A stretch of DNA of 20,899 nucleotides from assembly GCA_946803715.1 (NCBI GenBank), contig CAMPET010000039.1:370301-391199 (forward strand). The letters are read 5' to 3'. This document shows, in pieces, positions 1 through 9,311 of this stretch (positions are counted from its first letter, which is position 1; each line of letters begins with the position of its first letter). This DNA comes from Beroe ovata. Lineage: Eukaryota; Ctenophora; Nuda; Beroida; Beroidae. The position numbers and the translations under genes were made by a program. Below the pieces are notes generated by a model. It was given only the letters and a program-made list of their open reading frames with translations. It was not told the DNA's origin and ran no database searches.

Positions 1-55
1 TGTGTGTGTGTGTGTGTGTGTTTTTGTGTACTGTGTATTGTGCGTGTGTGTGTGT
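1..55. repeat. (TG)n microsatellite
   Basis: Alternating TG fills positions 1-21 and again about 44-55, with an interrupted T-rich stretch between. It is a simple-sequence tract cut by the window edge; its true length is unknown. Confidence 0.95.
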
Positions 56-744
56 GCAAGGGTGTGACTTGTGAGTGCACTACGAAGGTACTCGTGCAGA
101 AGCCAATAATATGAATTATAGCCACGATGTTTTGGGATATTTGAGGGAAGTTTGGGTCTTCAGCAATCAACATGGTGACACTGCTGTTAGACTATGACAA
201 ACATGGACATTTCACAGTACAATTTCGCTCTAAATTGGGTTTGCTCGACTGTCACCAGCGCTACAACACACTTCACAACACAGTCACTACTGAGAGCTAC
301 ACTATATAACGCGGGGTACCTATGTGATTGAAAACAGACTAGCTCACTGCGTATTGAGGTATGGATTCGGACATTCCTTTGTTCAAAATCATTTATAGGT
401 GTGGATTGATGGCATACTGGAAATCCTCTTTAAAATAGAATGTCAAATGTTGGAATGACGAAAATACGTGATTCATGATTTGCAACAGAATCATTTGAGA
501 GTAATCGTGAAATCATGAGAAGAATGGGATAGCATGGCCCACATGGAGAGAAAATCGAAATGTATGACATCAGGCATGGATAGGTGATCATTAATTGTAC
601 ATCAAAATTGTACACGCAATCACAGTCTATAACGATATCATAGGATTACATAGGAAAATACACTGCAATACAAACGATTACCACTATCATCATCGAGAAA
701 TGTACAATTGATAATGTACACAGACATGGTAATAGGTAATGACA
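56..744. other. Non-coding stretch, no gene recognised
   Basis: I see no supportable gene here on either strand. The best open frame is on the plus strand at 172-309 (45 codons from ATG, stop TAA). Its codon usage is not absurd, but it matches no family I know and lacks a convincing partner exon. It could be a fragment of a neighbouring gene whose other exons lie left of the window. Confidence 0.5.
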
Positions 745-980
745 GAGAATGTACGCGAAACATAGCGCGTATGCGAAGGGAGAGTGTGTGTGTGAGCAAA
801 AGACCCCGGGGGTCTCACACACGCGCTCTCTCACTCACTTCATTAACGGATGGGCGCCCACGTGACGCGCACACTCAACCAATCAGAGCGCGCGCTTTGT
901 GCCACGTGCACGGGGCGACTGTGTCACGTGACTGATTGACTGTGCAGAATACAGCTGTCAGATGAAATGCCACGTGTGAG
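745..980. promoter_or_regulatory. CpG-rich, promoter-like region with CACGTG and CCAAT boxes
   Basis: CpG dinucleotides are dense from about 750 to 935, in contrast to the AT-rich flanks. Four CACGTG E-boxes lie at 859-864, 903-908, 925-930 and 971-976. The third sits in a perfect 10-bp palindrome, GTCACGTGAC (923-932), which is the form bound by MITF/TFE and USF-type bHLH-zip factors in animals. A CCAAT box is at 879-883. This combination is typical of an animal core or proximal promoter. No coding exon is visible next to it, so its target could be a gene to the left (minus strand) or a UTR exon I cannot see. The promoter call is inference. Confidence 0.5.
782..828. repeat. Imperfect inverted repeat (hairpin) at the promoter-like region
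   Basis: The left arm 782-796 (GAGTGTGTGTGTGAG) pairs with 814-828 (CTCACACACGCGCTC) with two mismatches in 15. The loop contains a near-palindromic AGACCCCGGGGGTCT at 801-815. Confidence 0.7.
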
Positions 981-1591
981 TGGGGAGAACCCTCAAGCTG
1001 GGAGCCCCCGCCAGGTCATGAAGAAAACACATTGTCCGGCGGCCCCGTTATTATAGAGTTCGGGAGAGAAGCTTTACTTGCAGTGCCACAGATTTCAATT
1101 AAAACTTTGATTACAATTCATTGACTTGATTCACTTTGATTATGACACATTCAGAAGTAGGGCAATATTCACACGACACGCGTGTCCACACTACACAGTG
1201 TCGCAGTCTTTGTTAATTGGGGAAGACTGCAAAGTTAATGGGACTTTTTGGCGTCGGCATTAGGCACAGTCTCGAGGTAGATTGTCCCCAGACTGAGCAT
1301 ATGAATATGGTCGCCAGACAGAGAGAAACTTTAACTATAAATAGACAGAGAGACACTATAGAGAGAAACTATAGAGGTGAATTTCAATTTCGATCAAGTG
1401 GAAGATTTATAATTCACACTTTTACTGTTTTTGGAGATTACAAGTGAAACAAGTCGATTAACAACAAAAACATGATATCTTCAAGCAAAAACTTCACAAT
1501 TCATCATAGAGAACAAATCTCTAACACATGCAAAAGTCGAGTTAGTGTTACATCAAACTGATTGTTTTCATCTAACACAGACTTAAACCAG
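981..1591. other. Intergenic / 3' flank, no gene recognised
   Basis: AT-rich sequence between the promoter-like block and the 3' end of the coiled-coil gene. A TATAAATA string at 1336-1343 and purine-rich GAGAGAAACT repeats (about 1320-1375) are present. The open plus-strand frame at 1217-1447 is low-complexity and unlike a real protein. I find no exon that I can defend. Confidence 0.5.
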
Positions 1592-1597
1592 TTTATT
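1592..1597 (-). terminator. Polyadenylation signal AATAAA of the coiled-coil gene
   Basis: The plus strand reads TTTATT, so the minus strand reads AATAAA, about 195 nt beyond the minus-strand stop codon at 1793-1795. Position and exact hexamer fit the 3' end of the neighbouring gene. The cleavage site itself is not determined. Confidence 0.55.
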
Positions 1598-1792
1598 GTC
1601 ACTGTTTATCGTAATCGTGAAAATCTATTATCATCGAGCCGTGATCCTACTTTACCGTCTATAAGAGTTCACTATAGATAACGATCGTCCAAGAGAGTTC
1701 TAAAGATTCCTATACTTGTTTCATGCGGGTCAAATCTGACAATATAGACTGATCAACTGAGTGTCAATATGACACCACTGCATGTGTCGGTG

Positions 1793-4700
1793 TCAAATCT
1801 CGGCGTTCCCGACCATTTCCCCATCATATAGACACGACTGCATGGTCGCACATGGCCGCTCCGGTGTCCGTATGATTGATCCTGGAACCACACTGGGATT
1901 GTTGAACTTGTATCCCCCTGTTTTTACTGGTTGCTGTGGAGTTGCTGACGGTTCCCCCGCCGAGACCGCTGGTTGCTCTACTGACTCATCGGGTGATATG
2001 TCCTGCTCTTGATCTGGCTGTATTTTCTCTGCCCCAGCAGCAACCTGACCAACCTCCTCTGCAGAGGGCTGGATCTTCTCGCCGGTGCAACATTCTGGAA
2101 TAATCTCCACTTTTTCTTCCTTCTCCTTGACTAGACACGCTTCCTCTACAGCTGTGTCTTCACTCGGAGTTTCAGCTGCCGGTTCAGTGGGGTCAGGGAC
2201 AGCTTTAGTGGCTTCTTGTGCAGGTTCAGTGGGTTCAGGGACGGATTTAGTTGTCTCTGGTTCAGGTTCGATCGTGCCAGGAGAAGGTTCGGATGGTGCA
2301 AGATCTGGCGCTTGTTCATCCACTGACGCTACGCAATCCTCCTGGACATGTCCGTCCACAGTGTTGCTAACAACCTCAACATCAGTTTCCATGACAACCT
2401 CAGTGTTGCTAACAACCTCAGCATCAGTTTCCATGACAACAGTTTCCTCCTCGGCCCCATCCTGTGTGGGCGTGGTCACAGGAGATGTGTTCACAGAGGA
2501 TCCCTGAACAGATGATATCTCCTGGTAGCTCTCCACCTCCTCACAACACGATGCCACATTCACATAGGAGCTCCCCGACATTGACCCTGCTCCCGCCACG
2601 CCATGGCCCCCTTCCTCCTGACCTAAACTCTCATCACTCAACATGTCGAATTGTTGACTTGTGGTGGACTCAGCAGCTTCAACTGAGTCAGGGGTTGTTT
2701 CAGACACCACTTCATACGTGTCAGCTGCGGTGGGGCCAGCTGCAGTGGTGTCAACTCTGTTGTCAGTGGTGTCAGGTCTGTTGTCAGTGGTGTCTGCTCC
2801 ATTGTCAGTGGTGTCAGGGGATGACTCTGGTAGCTCGATAACAGCCGGTGTCTCCTCCACCGCTGAGCTGATCTCTGCCGTCTCTTCTGCTGCCCCATCT
2901 TCTCCAGCAGATTCAGGAGACGGTGACTCCTCAGGAGCGATATCGGGTGTTTGGGACGACAACTGATCATATTGTCCGTCCTCAGAGTTAACTACCTCAT
3001 CAGCTGAATCTTTGTCTGTCGTTACACCATCCCCCTCAGTCACGACCACCTCCCCCTCTTCTGCTATATCAGTGTCTTCAGCAACAGTCTCTACCTCTTC
3101 CCTAGTATTGAGATCCTGAACAACTTGCGTTTCCTCAGCACCCTGCTCAGCACACTCAGCATTTGTTTCTCCTGGTACTTCCTCAGTCACAGTTTCCCCC
3201 TCCACAACTTCCGCTGCTGTATCAACAGCGGTGCTTTCCTCTTCAGCAACATCAGATGTCACAGTGGTGTCTACTTCAGCGACAACTTCAGCGACAACCT
3301 CAGGAGCCACTTCACCCGCTGGCTCATCCTGGGTCAACGTGAGCTGGGATTCTGGCACTTTGCCACAAACTGAAGACTTGATGTCGCTGATCAGAGCCAC
3401 CAGTGTGAGGAGTGATGTCTCAGTTGAGAGGAGCACGGATAACTTCTTATCCTGAAATGAATGAACATGGTTATGTTGTACAGAAAGAAAATCTAAACAC
3501 AGGCAAATTGCATATCAGCAGCTGACAGCTATAATTCAGGCAAGACAGAGGTTTAAGGCAGCAGCTCAGCGCGGTACCTTGTTAGAGAGCTCCTCCCTCA
3601 GTCGCAAATTTTCCTGTTCCACAAGCTCATTATGTTCGGTTAGACAACAGTTACTCTGCCTAATCACCTCAATATCGTCACCCAGTGTGTGGACCTGGGA
3701 TACAGTGTTACATGGAACACTGTCACTACAATTGTCACTACAATTAAAGAGGGTATTACAAAATTATAGTCTTAAAGACTATAATTTTGTCGACATCATT
3801 AATCGGGACTGAAATTAGGATCACAATTTTTTCCATAGTTGAAATCACTTCAAAAAAGATGCAAAGCGAGATGTTTCGAGGAAGAACAAGAATTCTTTGT
3901 GATTTAGAATCAAGGGTGACAATTGAAAGTCAGACACACACAGAGATGGTAGTATTCCGACCCACCACATTCTCTAAACGAGAAATGGTCGCCTCATAGG
4001 CTGTTTTATCAGCAGCCCAGGTCAATTCAGCCTCTCTGTACTGCCCAATCTCAGCTTGGGCTTCTGATTTGTATGTTTCTGCACTCTCATTTAGCTCTGC
4101 GATCTGGTATTGAGGGAGTTAAGAATTGGGAGAAATTCCAATCTGTTATGAACCTGCTTCCATCCCTCTCCTACAGTGACAAATATCCGAAATTAGAAGT
4201 GGGCTATTCTCGGATCGACCATGCTGAATCACGTAGAAAAACTTTTGAAATATCTATTAGAAATTCTTGTTCCTATGCAAGAAGAATTAATGTTGTTTGA
4301 GTTGTTCTCTTCCAAAACAAAATTTGCTGTTATGCTGTTTAATCAAGGTATTGTGCGAATAATACACACACACAGGGTACAGACCAATGTCTCTGATCTA
4401 GCTATGACACCCTCATATGATGTCTTAGCAACACCCCATGCCACTTCTGCTTGTTCATACTTTGCTAACTTAGCTTCACTTTCGGCTCTGTATGTTTCGA
4501 GACTCCTATCCAGTTCGGACATCTGAGTTGATGGGGTTTAGACCAGCTACCCAGTTTGGAAGTGGTCAACCTGGGGTTCAGACCAGACAAATTTGTGAAA
4601 CAGGTATTGAGTGACCCCTAAGAAGGTTGAGTTGAGGGCTCCACATTATTGAGAACTTATCATCCTAGACCATGCATATTGCTATGTGGTTAATGTGGTA

Positions 4701-6982
4701 CAGTGCAACTTGGTCAAGCACTTTAAAACAACCTATCATCGATAGACGATATTGGAATCTGTCCAACCATAATTCGTGCCGGCCAGATAACTTATATTCG
4801 TGGTAAAACCCAAACTGGATTTTCCATAAATAACGTAGGACATCCTCTATGTCACTTATCCATTCGACAGATCACTCATACATTTGACAGAACCTTGTAC
4901 TTTTAATATGAGTAGTAAGTACGTGTTAATTCGCACCAAGAAATATGAAAAACAAATCGGTTATTTTACTAATGTGCCATGTCACAGAAATGTGCGCGCG
5001 GGAACGCGCAAATCGCTTTCTCGCGCTCTATTTGTGTGGCATCGATCACCGCGCCTTACGTACAGATTAGGAAATTCGTCAATATCTATGAAGAGCAGGC
5101 ACGATTTTCAGTTAACGATAATTGATTCCAATTAGCAAGTAAAATGTGATCAAGAAATTGTCCGTTACTGATCATATCAAGGGGAAAACTGGCAGTGTGA
5201 TATTGCAGGGTATTCAAACGAATTCCATAGCTCATTTTTAAAGCTTGGGCTGTTTTACAAAGTTGAGTATGTGTTTTTGCAGAGATGCCGAGTATAGTGA
5301 TTTCCTCACTCGATTTGTACCCAACTTATTCCCAACTTTGATCTTGCACTTGATCGCACTAGTGTTAGGATACAGCACAGTAAGGTAGGGGCCTCTAACT
5401 TCTTTTGACTTTAACAAGCATTTAAAAGACTTGATCGTTATCGTATGCATTGTATTTACGATATGCCTACCATATATGGCTATTGGCTTTGGCTATAATA
5501 ATATGGCTATTAGCTTTCAAAGCTCCACTCCTTCATTATCATAATGACAACTTAACTACCTTAGTTAAGTGAATCCCATAGTTAGGTGATTAGATGATAC
5601 GCTGAAGTACTAAGAAGTTGTGTTGCTGATATGGTCAGATATTATCTTAATTGCTCAACAAACTCCTGCTTATGGGATAAAAGTTTATTGACAGAATCAG
5701 GTAATTCATGTTGCTTATAGAGATCTATTGCTAGGTCTTGAAACAACAAAGACAAATGCATTACCCCCTGCATTAATAATCTCCTGTAATGAATTCTATA
5801 AGGGTGGAGTTCGGCACTATTTTACTAGTGCATTGTGAATTGTCACTTTGTTCTGTAGAATGCAGAATAAGGGGAATGGGGATTTGTTCAGTTACCTTAA
5901 AAACTGTGTCGAACCTAAGAGAGGCGGTAGAGAAGATTCTAGTAGTGGAATCTTGAAAAAGCAAATATAATATTGAAAAATGGAAAATGTACATATACTG
6001 TATTCACACTGAACAATAACAGGAATAAGCAGGAATCCTGTGTCATGTGCGCGGCACACACAGAGACACTTTCACAGCTGTTTTTCAGTGCAATGTAGAG
6101 AGCAGTATTACAGCCATTCATACACTAAAACTTGTAGAGCACTGCTGAATATTGAGTAAAGTAATAAAACTGATGAAAATGGACAGCTGAATGTTCCATG
6201 CTCTGTTATTCCAGCACACAAGAGATTTTTCACATATTAAGTTGAAAGGGGGAGAGGGATCAGGGAGGGGTTTTACAGACTGGAGAGAAATGTGAAATGT
6301 GCCAAACTTTGTCTGCTTTACATGTGAAGAATCTCTCATTCTGATTCTAGATCAACTCACCTGTAATTTACATTGCTCCTTCATCACATTAAGCTGGTTC
6401 TGACATTGCTGTTGATAAGACACAAGTTGAGCATTGTGCAGCTTATCCTTCTCCATACTTTGCTCTTCAAGCTGAAAACAACGATCATACGATCATGGAA
6501 CTTTTCGAGTTACAGACCATTGAGAATGATCTGACAATAGATTTAGTAAAATTTAATTGCTGCCCAAGTAGGTACAACTTCAAGACAAGCATAGTCGCTC
6601 TGTGTTACCTCTTTGATACGCTTCTCCAACATTTTGACAGCTTCTCCAGACCCAGTGAAGTGTGAATTAGCCTCATTGAGGGCTGCAGTCTTTGCTGCTA
6701 GCTGGTTTTCCAACGTGGAGATTCTCTCAAACATCATCATTAACTGAGTGTTTGCTTCCTAGTTGGGTAAAATTTCTCATATTACCTAGGGTATGGTGAT
6801 CTAGACTTGATAGAAGTACCCCTCAATCATGGGAAAGTTTCTTGATGACTTGGGTGACTTACCTTTATCATAACTTTACTGGGTGGCATCACCCTCTCTG
6901 AAGCTTGAGACATGGTCTGGCCCTCCAACTTGCGGTTGTACTCTTTCTCGATAGATGCTATCTGGAACCCAGCAAATGACAT
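1793..6982 (-). CDS. Coiled-coil protein with long acidic C-terminal tail, 7 exons, family not recognised
   Basis: Seven coding exons join in frame: 6982-6863, 6743-6609, 6471-6361, 4522-4385, 4103-3966, 3694-3578 and 3451-1793. Every internal junction is phase 0 with gt...ag borders, giving about 805 residues. The start chosen is the ATG at 6982 (MSFAGFQ...); an in-frame ATG 24 nt upstream (7006) is also possible, and an in-frame TAA precedes that. Residues 1 to about 255 are rich in E, K, Q, L and A with heptad-like spacing, as in a long coiled coil. Exons 4 and 5 are duplicates of each other. The last exon (552 residues) is dominated by E, T, V, S, P and D and looks disordered, ending in a less biased stretch of about 40 residues. 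There is no signal peptide, no membrane segment and no catalytic motif, so a cytoplasmic structural or scaffold role is a guess. It lies 320 bp downstream of the PHPT1 gene on the same strand. Confidence 0.82.
2359..2442 (-). repeat. 42-bp tandem repeat x2 (14-residue unit) in the acidic tail
   Basis: Two adjacent 42-bp units encode VVMETDAEVVSNTE and VVMETDVEVVSNTV. The frame is kept, and the nucleotide identity is high enough to suggest a recent slippage duplication within the coding region. Confidence 0.9.
2732..2815 (-). repeat. 21-bp tandem repeat x4 (7-residue unit DTTDNxx) in the acidic tail
   Basis: Four consecutive 21-bp units (2795-2815, 2774-2794, 2753-2773, 2732-2752, in transcript order) encode DTTDNGA, DTTDNRP, DTTDNRV and the decayed DTTAAGP. 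This is an in-frame coding minisatellite. Confidence 0.9.
3721..3744. repeat. 12-bp direct tandem repeat x2
   Basis: TGTCACTACAAT occurs twice in a row, in the intron between exons 5 and 6 of the coiled-coil gene and just left of a long palindrome. Confidence 0.85.
3758..3790. repeat. Perfect 16-bp inverted repeat with a 1-nt centre
   Basis: The arm 3758-3773 (ACAAAATTATAGTCTT) is the exact reverse complement of 3775-3790, with a single A at 3774 between them. It lies inside an intron of the coiled-coil gene. It could extrude as a cruciform or be a tiny fold-back element; no coding role is possible. Confidence 0.9.
3966..4103 (-). other. Coiled-coil exon 5, the second copy of a duplicated exon
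   Basis: The exon is 138 bp, phase 0 at both ends, between acceptor accag and donor gtgggt. It encodes 46 residues beginning IAELNESAETYKSEAQ. Nineteen of 46 positions match the exon at 4385-4522, including the spaced ETY, W, KT.YE and final E residues. Confidence 0.88.
4385..4522 (-). other. Coiled-coil exon 4, the first copy of a duplicated exon
   Basis: The exon is 138 bp, phase 0 at both ends, between acceptor actcag and donor gtctgt. It encodes 46 residues beginning MSELDRSLETYRAESE. It has the same length, phase and residue pattern as the exon at 3966-4103, from which it is separated by a 281-bp intron. Confidence 0.88.
4523..6360. other. Long intron of the coiled-coil gene (exons 3-4)
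   Basis: This 1.8-kb intron is far longer than its neighbours. I looked for further copies of the 46-residue exon and saw none. It has a CpG-rich island at about 4990-5060 (GCGCGCGGGAACGCGC and surroundings) inside otherwise AT-rich DNA. The open frames at 4884-5135 (plus), 5238-5450, 5773-5994 and 6118-6339 (minus) resemble no protein I know. Confidence 0.7.
6361..6982 (-). other. First three coding exons of the coiled-coil gene
   Basis: Exon 1 (6982-6863) encodes MSFAGFQIASIEKEYNRKLE and about 20 more residues. Exon 2 (6743-6609, acceptor cactcag, donor gtaaca) encodes 45 residues containing FERISTLENQLAAKTAALNE. Exon 3 (6471-6361, acceptor ttttcag, donor gtgagt) encodes 37 Q/E/K-rich residues. 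All fit a continuous alpha-helical coiled coil. The start is the weakest part: TTCCAG just before 6961 also looks like an acceptor, so an upstream non-coding or coding exon remains possible. Confidence 0.75.
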
Positions 6983-7006
6983 GCACCCTAACAAACAGAT
7001 GATCAT

Positions 7007-7325
7007 TGTGAATGGATCTTACAACTAACGTTTTTCATTACATCAATAACTTTGTGTAGATCAAAGAAACGGAGTAAAGCTTTCAAACAAGTTCAATGAA
7101 TGTTTTTTCTAGAATGAGAAATGATGTCAAAGAATTCTATCAACTGTAAAGACAAATACAGCAGAACTTGATCAGCAACTGAAGATATATCACAACATCA
7201 ATCTAGTGAAACACCTTCATTCTTGAATGTAAAACCAGTACAAAAGCAAACAAATAAAAATAAAAAACATTATAGAACTGAAGTGACTGTGGAATGGATT
7301 AACCACAAAACTTTTGAGAATTTCT
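7007..7325. other. Short spacer between PHPT1-like gene and coiled-coil gene
   Basis: Some 320 bp of AT-rich sequence separates two genes on the same strand and must hold the 3' UTR of one and the 5' UTR of the other. An ATTAAA on the minus strand overlaps the PHPT1 stop codon, and I see no clean AATAAA. The short distance leaves room for a shared or read-through transcript, but nothing in the sequence proves one. Confidence 0.5.
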
Positions 7326-7688
7326 TTAATATCCCTCATTTGACCAATGAACATTATAAGTGGGAAATTTAATTCTGAGAAGTTCACATGCCTTGGAATG
7401 ATCTGCACGGCCAAAACCCATTGAATAACCATAAACAAATATATCTTCTTTGGAGGCATCATGAGTGATTCTCCCACCACCTAAGCATTCAGTATCTAGC
7501 CCATCATTCATGGCCTGTTTCAATGTCTCTTGATATATGTCATCATGATATGAACCCCAAGAATGACCTCGAACAAGTAGCTTTGAGGTGCCATCATTGA
7601 AAAAAAGCTCAATCAAAACATACTTGAAAGTCCCTGAACTATCAATCTCAACACTATCATATGTACCCCCTACTTCATTTCCTGCCAT
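7326..7688 (-). CDS. PHPT1: 14-kDa phosphohistidine phosphatase, PHPT1 / Janus-Ocnus family
   Basis: A complete 120-residue protein from ATG at 7688 to TAA at 7326-7328, in one exon. The family removes phosphate from phosphohistidine in proteins in the cytosol. Family hallmarks appear in the usual order: VEIDSSGTFKYVLI (13-26), VRGHSWGSYHDDIY (39-52) with the presumed catalytic His at 48, the ECLGGGRI loop (67-74), VYGYSMGFG (85-93) with the family's YSM motif, and a C-terminus YNVHWSNEGY matching the typical V.WaNdGY ending. Length agrees with the ~125-residue animal proteins, so it is full length. A splice-acceptor-like tttcattacag lies 8-9 nt before the ATG, so a 5' UTR intron is likely. 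No key residue looks lost. It shares strand with both flanking genes but has no obvious functional link to them. Confidence 0.95.
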   Translation of the reverse strand: MAGNEVGGTYDSVEIDSSGTFKYVLIELFFNDGTSKLLVRGHSWGSYHDDIYQETLKQAMNDGLDTECLGGGRITHDASKEDIFVYGYSMGFGRADHSKACELLRIKFPTYNVHWSNEGY

Positions 7689-7879
7689 CCTGTGACCTGT
7701 AATGAAATCTAAATATCAAGTTGTCCAGAAAAATAGTTTGTTTAAGCTACTCATCTTTTAGGAAAAAAACCACAAGTACATTTGTTTCCTTTTTACTCCT
7801 CTAATATGATGCAATTGGAATGGCCTATCTATAGCTTAACTACACCCCCTTAACTGTGTCAAGACCACAGACCAGAATC

Positions 7880-8006
7880 TCTATTATAATTTGGTTGCTT
7901 GTTTGTCTTTCTTTATGTCCGTCACTAAATGCACGTGCTGATTTTGAAGTTAAAGTGTGTGTTGCCATGGACACGTGCTACTACTGTAATAGTGAACTGG
8001 GAGCTC
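7880..8006 (+). repeat. Dispersed repeat, copy A
   Basis: Starts TCTATTATAATTTGGTTG, continues through TGCTGATTTTGAAGTTAAA and ends ACTGTAATAGTGAACTGGGA. It matches copy B at 8407-8538 at roughly 80% by eye, in the same orientation. It is probably a fragment of a transposable-element family; the type is not determinable here. Confidence 0.85.
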
Positions 8007-8406
8007 ATTTCTGATGATGGTGCTTTAATTACGTTTCAGTTGAAGGGATGAATGCAAGTAGGTTTTGATTCAAGCAACGGTCAAATTTATCTTGAGTTGA
8101 CAGTTGCTGTTTCTGCTCTGAAATTATTCTTTTTGACTGATGGTAAAAAATGATGTTATTTTCAATAACAATACGCTACGCAAATTGAAACCATTTACGA
8201 AAGTTGGACGACCAGGCAAGCACCATTTTCTGTGCTTAATCGAAGAAATGGCCGAATTGACATCAAGTGCTCCTTCATAAAATCATCTTTTTTAAATAGG
8301 TAAGTACGTTGGATTTTGATCACATGTCATGTTTAGCTGTCATTCTAAAGTAACTTCCTGTTGTCTTTCGAAAGGGTAGTATCGCGTCCACTTGGCGGGT
8401 ATCTAG

Positions 8407-8538
8407 TCTATATTATAATTTGGTTGTTTGTTTGTCTGTCTTTCTGGTTGTCCATCACGAAATGCACATGCTGATTTTGAAGTTAAATGCGCGTTGCCAC
8501 AGACACATGTTAGTACTGTAATAGTGAACTGGGAACTC
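8407..8538 (+). repeat. Dispersed repeat, copy B
   Basis: Same element as copy A. Similarity ends near GGGAACTCGG, and beyond it copy B has about 60 bp absent from copy A before a shared TTTAATTAC-TTTC remnant. This suggests either an insertion in B or a deletion in A. Confidence 0.85.
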
Positions 8539-9253
8539 GGTGATACTGCTCAGCCACTGCGTTCGGGCATTATCACAAGTATCCCTCAAGCCAGAAGGTA
8601 TTATTTAATTACATTTCTCACTTTAAAGATTCAACTATCTTAAATCACATTAGTCGATCGTGAGATGAATTTACTTAATAATTCAAAGTTAATTGAGATG
8701 TTTTGTTCCCACGTTAGATAAGATAAGAATTTATAGTATGAAACCATCACATATTTCAAGAGAATTTATTCAATTCAATTTCAGCCACTAAAAACGCCAC
8801 CTCTTGCTATGGTGTCCACAACCCATTGTCACTAGGAAAGAAGAATACTTTTAATAAATGTTTATTCCTTTTCTTCTGGCTACCTGAGGATGAGCCCTGG
8901 CCCTCGGGTATTCATTAACTATTTCATTATCATAGTTATTTCATTATTATCTTAAATATTGACTTATTTATTTGCCAGTTTTTGATGTTCTGTATATATT
9001 TGATATTTGACTTAGAATCAATCTGTACCAGGGCATCACTTTCCTGATGTATCGTGAAGATTATTTTTGTTTTTTGATATTGAGTACCCTGATTGGGTAC
9101 ATAAATGACTGAAGCAGCGTTAAGCTAGATTCTAGAAGTATTATGAAATGAATGGTGATGTAGAGTAAAAATGCTTCCATGGCAAGTTATGGGCGAAAAA
9201 CTGATTTGGTCACATGACCAGACATCTTTCACTGAATCACATTCCAAACCCCA

Positions 9254-9279
9254 GGGTTGGGGTAAGGGTAAGGGATGGG
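9254..9279 (+). other. G-quadruplex-capable tract
   Basis: The plus strand reads GGGTTGGGGTAAGGGTAAGG and continues GATGGG: five G-runs of three or more separated by one to three bases. It satisfies the usual G4 pattern and resembles degenerate telomere-like repeats, though it is not exact TTAGGG. Confidence 0.7.
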
Positions 9280-9311
9280 TCAGGAAACTGAAATAACATT
9301 AGTCACGTGAT

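Larger units (their letters stand above)
1793..3451 (-). other. Last exon of the coiled-coil gene: acidic low-complexity tail
   Basis: The acceptor tttcag precedes GATAAG at 3451 and the frame stays open for 552 codons to the stop at 1793-1795. The first ~30 residues (DKKLSVLLSTETSLLTLVAL...) are still helical or hydrophobic. The rest is acidic, with runs such as EVVAEVVAEVD, TEPAQEAT and PEPTEP, and two short tandem repeats noted separately. The final ~40 residues contain KFNNPSVVPGSIIRTPERPC and then CLYDGEMVG. They have a different composition and are the likeliest conserved, binding part. The long open frames on the opposite strand here mirror this exon. Confidence 0.85.

Noticed and set aside
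172-309. Plus-strand 45-codon ORF (MVTLLLDYDKHGHF...) as a gene or last exon
   Set aside because: Short, no recognised family, no convincing acceptor or partner exon in the window, and no ribosomal or domain evidence.
1782-3455. Plus-strand open frames opposite the acidic-tail exon (Ser/Val-rich, e.g. 2085-2507 and 2661-2966)
   Set aside because: They mirror the repetitive E/T/V codons of the minus-strand exon; the minus frame is longer, starts at a splice acceptor and joins in phase to upstream exons.
4884-5135. Plus-strand 83-codon ORF in the long intron
   Set aside because: Composition is not protein-like, it crosses a CpG patch, and it lies inside a well-supported minus-strand gene.
8428-8643. 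Plus-strand ORF within the dispersed repeat
   Set aside because: It starts inside repeat copy B and copy A does not keep the frame, so it is not a conserved element protein.
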